NCBI GenBank assembly: GCA_965153455.1
Contig: OZ234499.1
Location: forward strand, 9,482,271-9,546,270
Origin: Sphagnum compactum
Lineage: Eukaryota; Bryophyta; Sphagnopsida; Sphagnales
Direction of reading: 5' to 3'
DNA length: 64,000 nucleotides
The notes beneath the pieces are model-generated. The model worked only from the letters and a program-made list of their open reading frames with translations, did not search any database and was not told the origin of the DNA. A program made the translations under genes and the position numbers. The first letter of the stretch is position 1; the number at the start of each line of letters is the position of its first letter. Positions 50,398-62,745 of the stretch are shown in pieces.

Positions 50398-53300
50398 ATG
50401 GGTGCATTCAAATCTGCATGTAGCTCTAGAGCTTATTCCTTATTGCAGAAGGCTTTGTGGTCCATTGACTGCATCAAGCCCTGCAAGCCACTGGAAAGCC
50501 ACAATGCCCATTGGTATCAGAATTCATCTTCATCATCATCATCAGCAACATCATTTTCTTCTTCAAGGTCTTCCTCTCGCTTCTGGCCTGCATTGGATTT
50601 ATCTCCATTGCAAGATGAGCAACAAGTCTTGTGTGCAGGGAATTCATTTGTGAAAAGAGACTTTTCTGGTGCTGGCACCATCCGGGTCACTCTGTTTCCA
50701 GGAGATGGGATTGGGCCTGAGATTGCCAAAGCTGTAAAACAGGTTTGGACATTGTGATTTTCTTTTAACCCTTTCTGTTGTCACTTCCAAGCATCCGGTT
50801 CGAAAGATAACAAATTGAATCCAATGATCAGGAAATAGGGTTGACACCATTCTCTTGCAGACATGGGTTTTTTTCAACCTGGGAGATATTTGGCACTAAA
50901 TTCTCCTTGGAAACAAAACCTTCAATATCATGCATTCTGCAATTTTACAGCCTTGTGTGTTCAGTACTAAGCTTTCCAGTTTCAGACTAACAGGCAAAAC
51001 ATGTGGATGCAGGTATTTAGTGCTGTTCAAGTGCCGATAGAGTGGGAAGAGCATTATGTGGGAACAATAGTGGATCCAAAGACAGGAAGCTTCATAACTT
51101 GGAACAGCATGGAATCTGTGAGACAATGTGGGATTGGATTGAAGGGGCCTATGGCAACTCCAATTGGAAAGGGCCACAAGTCACTCAATCTCACCTTACG
51201 AAAGGAGCTTGGGCTCTATGCCAATGTTAGACCATGCCTGAGCATTCCTGGGTACAAAACCCGCTATGATGATGTTGATCTCATCACTATACGTGAAAAC
51301 ACTGAGGGCGAATACAGTGGCTTGGAACATCAGGCAAGCTTATAATTACAAGGATTTTTTAGTTCACTGTTGAAATCAATAGTATCCAGGTTCACCCATA
51401 ATCTTGAAGAACCACCTTTGCTCTGTAATATTGTGGGACTTGGCAAAAGTAGGAATCTTTCTTAGCAACAAGTGTGTAGTGTTCCATCCATTTCTCAAAT
51501 TACAAGAAATAATCAGGTGTTAGGATACACAATTGTGTCATCAGTTTGTATCATCTGCATTTGTGAACTTCCTATCAGTTGACCAATAATGATAAGTAGA
51601 GGTTAATGAATGTCAGCAGGTAGTGAGAGGTGTAGTGGAGAGCTTGAAGATCATCACAAGGCAAGCAAGTATCCGAGTTGCAGAGTATGCATTCCACTAT
51701 GCTAAGCTTCATGGTCGCAAACGTGTGTCAGCAATCCACAAAGCTAACATTATGAAGAAGACTGATGGCCTCTTCCTGCAGGTAAACTGCTTCAAACCCA
51801 CTTCAAGTCTCATCTTTATTTAGGCAAAAAAAATGTAAACTAAGTAACATTTCAGGATCCAATTTTTCAGCAATCAAAAGTTGCCCTTACAGCTGATGAA
51901 GATTGTCCTTGAATGACAGTGCTGCCGAGAAGTAGCAGAGAAGTACCCAGATCTTGTCTATGAGGAGGTCATTATTGACAATTGCTGCATGATGGTATGC
52001 ATTCCCTTGTAGTCCACAAAGAACAGCTTTCAATTGTCTGTGAGCTACTTACACGTTGCTTATATCTCAAAGAGATGAGTGTCCACAATGATGCACAAAG
52101 ATAAAAACGGTTTCATTTTTAAAATGTTGGTGAGGTTGGATTGTGATTCTTATGGGAATTCTGCTCAATTGCAGCTTGTGAAGAATCCTGCATTGTTTGA
52201 TGTGCTAGTGATGCCCAACTTATATGGTGACATTATCAGTGATCTTTGTGCTGGTCTTATTGGAGGCTTGGGCCTGACACCTAGGCATGTTCTCTTCCAA
52301 CACTTTCACAAACTGCAAAATCTGTTTAATTTGTTTAGCTGCTTTATGTCAAGTCTAAAATATAGACAACAAAAAATTTCAACCCAACAATTTTAGATTA
52401 CTGCAGTGAACAAATCCAAGAGAAAAATGTCACTTGTGTACAATTTGAGATTACTCTGCAGTTAACAAATGCAAGAGAAATGTGTCAGTTGTACACAATT
52501 TTAGATTACTGCACTGAAAAAAATGCAAGAGAAAGGCATCACTTGTATACAATTTTAGATGACTGCAATGAATAAATAGGAAGGAAGGCATCACATGTAT
52601 ACAATTTTGGATACTGCAGTCAACAAATGAAAAGAGAAGGTGTCACTTGTAATACAAATTTTAGATTACTACAATGAACATACGTAAGAGAAACACATCT
52701 ATTGTATTTCAACAATATATGACAACCCATGTTTCGGTTTGCAATTGCACTGGCGTTATCACACTTATTGCTCCTTGTTTGGCATGAAAAAAACTATTGT
52801 TGTTCTTAGTGATTGATTGATTGATTGATTTGGTCTGGCTTTTTTTCTTTTTCTTCTTTTTCCAGTGGTAATATTGGTGACAATGGACTAGCGCTTATGG
52901 AAGCTGTGCATGGAACTGCACCCGACATTGCTGGCAAGGTTTGGAATTTGCTTTCCTTCTGTTTTGGCATAGAACCCGTGACACGAAAAATGTAGAATCA
53001 ATGCACATGCAATCAAACCGTTGGATTTTGGTATTCCATAAAACCCTACGTAGTTTTCAGTCACACATTTTAATTTTTCTTGTCTCTGTTTTTTTTTCTC
53101 AGTAGTTTTCCCTCACACATCTTAAATCCATTCTACTTTTCTTTTTATAAATCTAATCCCAAATTTTTAAGTTCATTCCAAATTCACTTCATTATTTCTT
53201 GTGTGTGTGCAGTTTCTAGTTGCACATTTTAAGTTTAATTTTGCAGTTTTCGGCTTCACATTTTTAAGTCCAATTTTAATTCATGAAGATGTTTAGATGT

Positions 53301-53868
53301 TGGAAATATTTTTCCCTCTGAATACACTAGGAAAAATTTCTCAGAGTGCTTTACATATAAGAAAATATTAACACATGCATCTAGGTGTAAGATCCCTCCT
53401 ACTCTTAAGGAATAGGTGTAAGAACCCCTTCCCTCATACACCACGCGATCTGTGTATGTTTACGTTCACAATAACGTTCACCTCCTGCTTTACACTGCTT
53501 TACAGTGGGTAAAGCCCATAGGCAACAGACATTCCCAAATACGACCTCGTCCTAGGATCCTTATTTTGGGAATACCCCCCACCCTACAACAAATGAGAGA
53601 GAGGAGATTAAGTATTAAAGCAGAGTGAACTAGAGCTTGAATTTTCTTTTTTCCTTCATGGGTGGGTGTGGTTCAGAATATGGCAAATCCTACAGCATTA
53701 CTGTTAAGCTCCGTGATGATGCTGAAACACCTCAAAATGAATGAACCAGCAGAAAAGATCCACAAATCGATTCTCAAAACCATTGCTGATGGCAAATGGC
53801 GAACATTTGATCTCGGTGGTTCCACCAGCTGCTCAGATTACACCAAAGCTGTCATTGACAATCTTTGA
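50398..53868 (+). CDS. IDH5: NAD-dependent isocitrate dehydrogenase catalytic subunit, mitochondrial
   Basis: This TCA-cycle enzyme oxidises isocitrate to 2-oxoglutarate, making NADH. Seven exons join in phase: 50398-50742, 51013-51333, 51620-51781, 51920-51994, 52175-52284, 52866-52938 and 53677-53868, giving 425 residues. The first 90 or so are rich in Ser and Arg, as in a mitochondrial presequence, and longer than in Arabidopsis IDH5/IDH6. Substrate and catalytic motifs follow: [69 protein letters not shown] and [10 protein letters not shown]. The IHKANIMK and arginine set favour the catalytic subunit over the regulatory one. Introns 2 and 5 have GC donors. Intron 5 carries a 53-base minisatellite. 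In-frame TTG codons lie upstream, but the ATG at 50398 was chosen. Confidence 0.96.
52387..52705 (+). repeat. Six-copy minisatellite in IDH intron 5
   Basis: Units of about 53 bases begin ACAATTTTAGATTACTGCA and continue through ACAAATG, AAGAGAAA and TCACTTGTA. Six copies run head to tail with scattered changes. They begin about 100 bases after the GC donor at 52285 and end about 160 bases before the acceptor at 52865. Confidence 0.88.
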
Positions 53869-54698
53869 TAAATCTTCTCTAATCTTCTTCCTCTCAGAGA
53901 AGACACAAACAAAAGGTGAGAAAAGAACACATTTCTTCATTTTGAAAACTTGGAACACGCACCCTGTGACTGAAACCCTGTGTTTTCCAATAGAAACAGT
54001 TTCTCTGTGTACAGAAAACCTCACATAAAAGAATTCCCAAGAATCAGACCCAAAATCATTCCTAAAAACTTCTGAAGTTCACAACTTCTTAACAAGAACC
54101 CTACAAGAGAGTTGCCAACTCTACTTACAGGCTGCAAGGAGGTTTAACCACTCTGCAATGGAGATCTATTTATGTGCTGCAGTACGTATGAAAGACATAT
54201 GGAAAAACTAGAACTCTGAAGATGTTGAGCATACCTTTGAAATGTAGTTCAGCTTTACTTGTGCAAGTTACAGATGACAGCTACCCACCTCTTCCAGTTG
54301 AAAGAGACAAGAGGGATTGTCTCAATTTTCAGTAGTGAGGTACTCTATTGAAAACAGTAACATGGATACATTTTGAGCACTAGGAGGCAGATGATTAGAT
54401 TAGATCCTATAGGTGACATTATATGATTATAATTCACCACATTCAGAGAGATGTATGTAGGAAACCCAGTAAGTGGGTGGGAAAACAAAAAACAAAGCTC
54501 ACAAAACAGTAAGACTGTCAAGCAGTTCTTTTAATCTTGTCTCAGTGCACCAACAAGCAAAAGCATTGTAGACATGAAAGATGAAGTGGCATGTATCCTC
54601 GATGGATCTCACTGAAGAAAGCTTTCTCAGCAGCTGTAAATTCTCACAGTCCTGAATGAGAGCATCCAGTCAGCCCCATGACCCTTTGGCAGGAATGG

Positions 54699-57600
54699 TC
54701 AAGCCATAGATGCCATGAATTGCTCTGTTTCTTCACCTCTGTACTTGGCCACATTGTCAAACCAGCTATAGAATGACACCAGCAACTTCTCCTTCCGATC
54801 CCTTACCTGGTCAAACACCCTCTGATTAGTTCTCTTCTGTTATACGGTCTATGACAAACAAAGGCACAGAAGCACATAGATTGCAGAAAGCAAGAATGTG
54901 TTGCCAACACATCTGAAAAAAATAGAATTGTATGCCACTTATAATCAATCAAATTGACAGCAGCAAATCCTCAAAATAACTTGGACTTTGGAATACCAAG
55001 ATGCTTTAACAGACAGCTTTCTTTCCATCACTGGGTGACATGTGTGTACCTCTTGTTGAAGAGCTTCAAGGTTTTGTTTCGCTATCTTGAGCTCCTTGTG
55101 GACCTTGTGATATGTAGCTTTTACAAACCTGAACCTGTTCACAACAATGTATCCACCAACCCTGTCAATTGTCCTTTCTTATCTTCTTTCCCATACATCA
55201 CCTTATACTGTTTGTTCCAAATCTTCTTTCATGCAACATACCTGCGACAGGAAAGTAGGCAGCAGCTATAGCAACAAACTTTCACATGGCATTTGCAATA
55301 AACCAAAATTCATGTAACGCATTGCACATTGGACTACTGCATAAACAAGAGATTTGCCATGTAGCGCTGTGTATGGAAACAGCAATGGCAGACCACTGCC
55401 TTATTTCTGGCCATCAAAGGAAGAAATTGCAAATAAAGAAGTGGAGATCTGTGTAGAAGTTATGCCAGAGAAATATCACAATCAAAGTTCATGTGGTGCA
55501 TATCCAACCTGGTCATAAGGGCTGCCCTTTTCTCCAGTTCTGCACAATTGGAGGGCTTGATAACACCTGTTTCCTCTATCAATTTCTGCATGGCAACTCT
55601 GAGCTTAGTATGTTACACTTTCAGATCCTCAATTAGCCAGCAAGATTTGTGATTACCAATATCATTTACATAAATGTTGTGGAAGTTTCTCAAGTGCAAA
55701 CATGTGAGGAGCATATGGGAAAATTTAGGAGACATCTTGGGGCATCTTATGCTGTTTGTCCCCAGAACTGAGCTCTGAGAAAGTAGCAAGGTTGCCGCAT
55801 GTAGGCAGAGAAATTGAAACACATGAACATGCTCTATGGCTTGGATTGGCTGAATGCCACTGCAGTGGCATGAGAAAGAATAAAAGTGACCAATCTCACC
55901 TTAAGCTCTTCTACCTCTTGCTTGGCTTTGTTTAGACTTGCAGAAATGTCACGAGCATATCGCCTCTTTGTCCTATCACAAACAATAAGCAAAAAAATTC
56001 TTCTAAATCAAGAAAAACATATATTACAAAGACTCTTACTGGAGGACAATCCATTTGAAGCTAGTCTCAAGAAAAAAAAATCTACCTCAACCACAGGGAG
56101 TGTTTGGAATTGGGTTTTTACATACTGCTCCCACATGACAGGGACAATCCAAATTAGATTCTTTCTGTGGAGCCAGTTTTAGAGATGAATTTGTACCTGA
56201 GCTCTTCCTCCTTGTTCTTGAGCACGGTCTCTTGCTCCTGCCCTTCTTGTGTAGCATGCTTAAATTCTAGAAATGCCTGCAACAACAATGACAAGAATGT
56301 GGGACATAAAGCAAAATCAGATACACAATTTCTGATTTCTGTATATATGACTGTCAGAAGTCTCAATTTGCCATTACTCTGGCAGCAAGAAGTCTTAATA
56401 GTATGATGCAAGTGGGTGCAGAAAGTGCATGTAACATCAACTTACATCATTTCTGATGTCACTTTCACATTCCCATACACCCTCTGGTACATCTTTCTCC
56501 TTGTAAGTTAACATGGCGACACCACAGCTCTTTGCTTCTGGACTCAATTGACCTGGTTTTGCATGCCTCTCAGGTCTTGCATCAAGTGGTGCTATGCCCA
56601 CATGGAAACCCTGAATACCAATGAAACCACTAATTCCACATTAAATTTGCAGGCAGGACATCATTGACAATGTTGTCAAATCTATCCCTGTACTTCCCAC
56701 TCTGCTAAGAGCTCCCAGCTATTGATGACAATGTGCTTGAACAGCTTCAGCTATAAGCACCCAGATTGAATATATAACCAGGACATCCAGAATTACAGTT
56801 GAAGTCCTTCACTTGTAGTAGTGAAGTTTCATAATGCAGGGACTGCAGAAAAAATGAACAATGTGTTTAAATGGCATTCAAACTGTTTGCAGTCGACAAA
56901 CCAAGTGGAGACTTCTCAAAGAGAAGTGACAGAAGATTGTCGGAAGTAAATTGGTAGTATGGTATATCAAAGGACAGATGGAGAAAGCATAAAAATGTTT
57001 TACCTCACATGCAAGCTCACCAACACCATTATCTTCAGGAGGTGGTTCTTCGGTTGGGGGGATAAGTCTATATTCTGCCAGCACCTTCTCCAGCTGTATC
57101 CTTTCCCCCGCAGATCCATAGAATCAATCAGCCTCATTAGTCTGCAAGTGGAGAAAGTGAAGTATACAAATTTTTCCCACCTTGTTTGCTTGAAAGCATG
57201 AGAAAATAATCATAGCCAAACTTAGAAGAAAACAAAGAAACCACTTGTCAGAGAATACTCTCTCCCACTTTCTCCCATTCTCCAAAGAGCATGTCAATGA
57301 TTCTCAAAATAGATTGCCCCACAATTGATGATGGTCAATTTTGTTAAGGACAGATGCAGCCCATCATACTGGTGTAAATCAGGATTCACCAGAATGAGGG
57401 TGTAACCAACTCCAAGCACAGCAAACTTATCAGCTATTCTAGTGTGTCCTGGGCATTGTTAAGAGCTTAGTAGAAACTGTTCAGGAGATAGGCAGAGATA
57501 CCTGAGCACGAATGGAGACGTGGGCCTCTTTGAAGAGGCAGAATAACTCCTTCACCTGGAGAGATGCATCCACCATTGAGATGTGTCATGCTCCATGCTG

Positions 57601-60600
57601 CATCACCTAACCTCTCACAGATGTAATTCTCTGAGTTTTGGACCAATTTGTCTGTGCACCACTCTGCCTCTGCCAGACCACAATTTTTGCAAGTCTTTTG
57701 GGAAGAATTGCTCAGAAACAGTTCACAAGGATCTGCCTGAAAATGGATATGTGAAATCTCTGTGCTTCCATCTTGTGGATGCACTTCCAAGGGGTTGAAT
57801 ATGCTTGAAAAACCTGCTTCATAACTAACAAGGCATAATGGGTGAACCACTAACTTGTCTGAAGTTTTCAATTGGTATTTGGTCAAGTTCTTTTTCATCT
57901 GTAATGAATGCCTCTATCTTATTTCTCAGCTGAGTCTTAGCTTCCTCCCTGTCATCATCCAATGGATCTTGCTTTAAAGCCCAAAACCTTTATTTTGTGT
58001 TCTAGTTTCCAACTGACTTCAAGATGGGGTCAAAAATCCATGTTTTGATTAAAAGAACAGTGGTTCTCTCCAGTGAAAAGCATTCACTACAGGAGTCTGT
58101 TAATGGCAGATATCAGTCTGTGAAGTTTGGCAATGCTTGCCAAGCCTCTGCCCAGGGAGAAGCCCTGCAAGAATAATGAACATTCCCTCATTTAGAAGGG
58201 TGTGCAATTGCATCAAAGAATACAACCTTAAAACAATCACTGTAGTAGTAGCAATTAGGTGCTTCCAACCAGAGCTGGGAAATCAGCATCCCAGGACAAG
58301 AAATAAAATTGCTAAACTTACGTCAACTCATTATATGAGGCACCCATGCGACCACCAAGAGCATCCTTGAGAGCTAACTCCTGCCTAAGGTCTGAGATCT
58401 CCCTGACATACCGCCTGGAAATAGTTCAAACCCACAACATGTCAGGCTTTCATGTCTTGTAGAGCTCAGTTTTATCAGCTCAGCAGGTCAATTGTGGGCT
58501 TGTATTCCAAGAAAGCCAAAGAGTTGAAAGAAATGACCTTTTTGTGCTGGCAAAATCCAACTTCTTGTTGATAATTGCAGTGGTTTTCAGACATTTAACC
58601 CACTGGGCAAACCTCAATGCACCAATCTATCCATGGAAAGTGCACCAGAAAGCACACCCCACAAGTTTTTTTGAGGCACAATGCATGGAAGTTGCATTAT
58701 GATCAGGCATTATAGTTTTTCCCAATCTACATCCTCATGATTGAGCTCCCAGTTGGGTTTTCAAAGCAAAAAACTTGCATTTTGTGCATAGGATTTCTGA
58801 TGTTACAACAAAAATTTGAGGGTATTATGTTGCACTATATACAGTCCTTAGAAGTAATAGCATCCACCATATAATCAACATCTAGTATCTGCTGCTCAAG
58901 TGGTATTTTGGTATTTACTGTTTCATCCAAGAAATAGTCTTCTGGCCATGCACAGACAACCAAAACAGTTTTGCAATTGCCACCCAAGGATTCCTTTAGC
59001 AAGGTGGTGAGACGACTGTGTCGGAATGGGATGTAATCCTGCCCCAGCCTCAAAGCATAGACAGTCTGGAATTCCCCATTCACCATGTCTGGTTAATGTC
59101 CATTTTGTTCAACAATGTACAGGAAAAATTCTTCAGAGGACCACATGACTGTCACAAAAGTTCTCACGAGATCTTACAATCTGCTTTATGGCTGGCTCTT
59201 AAATCTGACCCACATATTGTAGTCCAGGGAAATTTTGGACCCATGTTTTCTTAGTTTGCAAGGACAATTATACCTGTAGGAGGAATGAGAGAGTTTTATT
59301 TATACCCATGGCCTCCCTTCTTAGATTGCCTCTGTAATCTGCAATGTTCTTCAAACGCTCATTTCCAGCTAAGTCTACCAGATTTAGCTTTGCCACTGTC
59401 ACATCTTGGAATGTCCTGATTCCTGTCTGTCTCTCAATGTAAAATGTGAGCACACAATGGGACCTGCTTGACATCTGCCAGGTGAGGCAAACATTAGATC
59501 TCACATTTATGATCTGCATCATAAGAACAGGTCTAAAATAAGGGTTGATATGCAAACCCATTAGTCATCCAGAGCTTATATTCAAACATCAACTATCAAG
59601 AACATAGCAAGATGCAGATTTCACAAGACATGCTCATCTAATGCTGGCCGATCTTGTGCTTATCACTGTTAAGTGCTGGCAATTCTTTTCCAATTATTAT
59701 TCTGTTCCGAAAGCAACCAAAGACAACAGCCTCATTTCTGATAGTGTACCAACCTGATTTAATGTATGATTAGAGTAAGACCTCAACTTCTCGCCTTCAA
59801 AATACAGCTTCAGAGTTTCTGCCTCATTTTCAACTGGTATCTTTGCAAGCCCTGGAATCTCCAAAAGACCATTATCCTCGAGAATCATTAAGCACCCCCC
59901 TGGCTCTCCTTTCGTTTGTAGAAGGTCATATATGCCCTGCTTTGCATATCCCCCCTTGGCCCACTTCAGGAACATAATTGGGGGCAGGAACAACACAGAC
60001 AGACAAGACTTTTTAAAGATGCTTTCCACACAGAGCAATATACATGCAAAAACACATACCCACATAACCAACAACAGACCAAGCCCAGGGTTGGTCGGAA
60101 AAAAAATTCTTGTTCACTGTTTGACATCCAACACTTCTCTTCTCAACACCTTGACTTTCTGTTGAGGGTGAGCAAGTTGCATACCATGCATTTGCAGACA
60201 GTAGACCTAACACTCCAGAGATTCATCAGTGCAAGAGATGTTTTCAATCAATCTTTCAGGCTTTCCATAAATGTAGCTACTGTGAAAGTGCTAGGACTAT
60301 CAAAGCTTTGCCTTCCAGATATAGTGGTGCACACAATCCCAGTAAGAGACCACGAAGACTTGGTGATGATTGTTTGTTTCTGAATATTTTCAGTGCAGAT
60401 AGGAGTCAAAGTGCAGCTCCATTTGTCACACACCTCATTGTAAACTTCGAGATAGGACATTTGCACAGTGATACCGGCCTCAGGCTTTTCCTCCTTCTCC
60501 TGAAAGAGGCGATGCACAGCTCTTGGGATAATTCCTCTGCGTGCATACTCCTGCAATGAACAGCAGAGTGCTGATGGCCAAGCCTGTACAAAAACCTTGA

Positions 60601-60729
60601 AACCCTAATTTCAATCACAAAAAGTTGGAAGAAGGTCAACATGATTCGCATCCTTCTCTGAAGAATTTGAGCTCCTCTGAAGAATTTGCACTACTAGACT
60701 ACTCTCTCAAAACAAAAAAAGGCAATGAG

Positions 60730-60760
<31 letters not shown>

Positions 60761-61434
60761 TGTGTATGTCTCACGATGTGTGAAGAACCATGGCATCAAG
60801 GTGATGAAACTTAGTTTGCAATCAGGATTTGGAATTTAGGGTTTGCAATGAGAACCGACCAACCTTGATGCCACCAGTCATGGTGAAAGTCTTGCCAGAT
60901 CCAACGTGACCATAAGTCATGATGGTGCCATTGTAGCCCCGGAGCACATCATCTACGATTTCTTTGGCACACAAATCGAAAACAGTCTCCTGATCAGTTG
61001 TCTGCCAAGAAAGATTCAACAATCGCCAACAACACGATCTCGATGATTAGGTACTACGACGAAGAACTCCTACTTTTTCCTTCTTTCTCTATAGATCAAA
61101 GAAAAAAAACACATTCCTCTTCTGGTTTCAAATTGAGCAAGGAAACTTCTTCTTCAGCGTCACTAGATGGGAATCTGTGCGACAATTCTACGCGACCAGA
61201 GATTGTGATAGGAATCGGGGCCAGCTTATTACTTACCCGAATAACGCTGTCCAAAGAGAACACGATCTGATCGGTGTATAACTTCGTCGGCCCTCCGCTA
61301 TTGCTCTGTTTCTTCTGCACATCGATTCGAACCATCGCCTTGGCTTCGTCGAAGTGCAATGCGGAGGAAGGCTTGGAGGATGGCCGCATCCTCAGATGCA
61401 CCTTCATTCTGCATTCACATTCCCCGTACGGCAT
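54699..61434 (-). CDS. KIN9: Kinesin-9 family motor (KIF9/KLP1-like)
   Basis: Eighteen exons join in phase: 61434-61237, 61001-60864, 60550-60434, 59936-59754, 59474-59274, 59065-58919, 58626-58538, 58414-58322, 58147-58091, 57987-57855, 57555-57502, 57093-57004, 56610-56446, 56276-56197, 55972-55900, 55585-55509, 55134-55050 and 54821-54699, giving 700 residues. The N-terminal motor (about 1-350) has HLRMRP, YNGTIM, a P-loop [21 protein letters not shown] and KESLGGNC. The tail matches kinesin-9 in order: IREL-like segment [50 protein letters not shown] and coiled coils, ending near [11 protein letters not shown]9/KLP1 motors act at the ciliary central pair. Exons 9 and 10 have the least certain edges. 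It is convergent with IDH. Confidence 0.92.
60731..60768. repeat. GT dinucleotide microsatellite in kinesin intron 2
   Basis: A TG run of about 38 bases, broken by two TA steps, lies in the intron between the P-loop exon and the next motor exon. It is a candidate length polymorphism and has no sign of function. Confidence 0.9.
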
Positions 61435-62345
61435 CTCTGATGAAGCAGCTGCTCTGATCTTTCTGGCTCTGTACAGACTGTGTAACGTACAGGCAAAACC
61501 ACGAGCTCGATGCGGTGAAGAAGCTACGGATCTCTAATGTGCGAGCGCGATCTCATGCTTCTCTCGCAGTGCATGACATCATTTCTTCTTTCCAGCATGT
61601 CGCTGTTGTAGCAAAAGAGTCCGGATGCAATGTGATGCCGCCTTCTCTGCCCCTAACAAAAGGAGCATGATCCTGCGCGCATCACCATGGAGTATTCAAT
61701 CTCACACGGCCGCCTCGTCCTGAAGAAGAATCCTCCGCATTCTTCCAAATTTCTCTATCTCCAGCTTCAGAAAGGAAAGAGCACACTTTCTTTCAAAGCA
61801 AAAGAAAGCTTCAATCTCCTCAACTTCTTCAGATTCAACACTTACTTTCACATGAATCGGCTGACATGGCCAGAAGAAACCAGAATGCTACCAAACGGAC
61901 TTTGCAACGGAAGAAAAAGCACACTTGCTCCTCCTCCTCCTCCTTTTTTCTTCGTCGCTGATGGGCTCTACTAGAAGCTCCAATTGGAACTTTGCAACGG
62001 CGAAAGAAAAAACACTCCTCGTCCTGTTGGAAACTCCTTCAGTAGCAGCTGAATTTTTCTGGAAAATAGATGCCGAAATTGCGATTCTTCGAGTCCGAAG
62101 AAAGATAACGTTCGCAGGCAGTGCGCAGATGTCGACGCCTTCAGAAAGATCGGTCGCACACATGCAAAATGCAACCCAAAAACAGAGCCGAAAAACAGAG
62201 GGAAAGAGAGGAGATGCAAAGGGAAGCGATGAGGACCTGCGCGCGCACGCGCCCGCGCACTAACGCCATGGAACATCCCGGGCAGGACCATTCTGCCCGG
62301 GGAAGAGCTGTCTGTCAGAGAGGAATTTATTTTTCTGGGGCCCTG
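61435..62345 (-). promoter_or_regulatory. Upstream region of kinesin-9
   Basis: This GC-richer segment directly precedes the kinesin ATG. It should hold the promoter and 5' leader. It includes a CG-rich alternating purine-pyrimidine stretch at about 62237-62261 and a CTCCTCC run near 61927-61946. Open frames on both strands (61687-61974, 61888-62163) match nothing known and have biased composition, so no gene is called here. Confidence 0.4.
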
Positions 62346-62384
62346 AAGTAACGAACCCCAGGAGCTCCTGAGAGGAGGGCATAT

Positions 62385-62745
62385 GTTGGTGGAGATGCTC
62401 TTAGACTTTGCTATGCCTTTCACCAGCCTCAGCAAACTGTACAAAAAATTGAGGGCCAAAACCATTTTGCTGAACCTAACGGCCATGTTTTGACTTTTTT
62501 TCATCCAATTTTAATTTTTCAGGCCACATACTGAGCAGCAATGGACTCTAGAGCTCCTCTCATGAAGACTGTAACAAATATGATCTGACTGCTGCTCCCT
62601 ATTTCTGATTCGTCAATCATAATGTTTGGTACAGGTGGGTTGCTATTAGTAATCTCTCACCTATTTGCAATCCCAGCTTCAGTTTTATGGGTGGGGTCGG
62701 AAAAAAAAGTAAACTTGGATGTGAGAAATATTTATACAGGGTCTA
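62385..62745. mobile_element. Rearranged, degenerate MITE copy
   Basis: The left part (about 62405-62550) matches the MITE family in reverse orientation, with GGCCAAAACCATTTTGCTGA and CATGTTTTGACTTTTTTTCA. The right part (about 62630-62745) matches its 3' half in forward orientation, with GGTGGGTTGCTATTAGTA and CTTGGATGTGAGAAATA. The two halves thus point in opposite directions, which implies nested insertion or inversion. A TIR-like GGTGGAGATGCTCTTA sits at the left edge. Confidence 0.6.

Noticed and set aside
53300-53600. Segment in IDH intron 6 with repeat-like phrases
   Set aside because: It looks transposon-derived, but no second copy or clear ends were found in the window.
61687-62163. 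Frames on both strands upstream of kinesin-9
   Set aside because: Composition is biased (poly-Pro and poly-Arg from CTCCTCC runs), with no family match. Leader or promoter DNA is the simpler reading.
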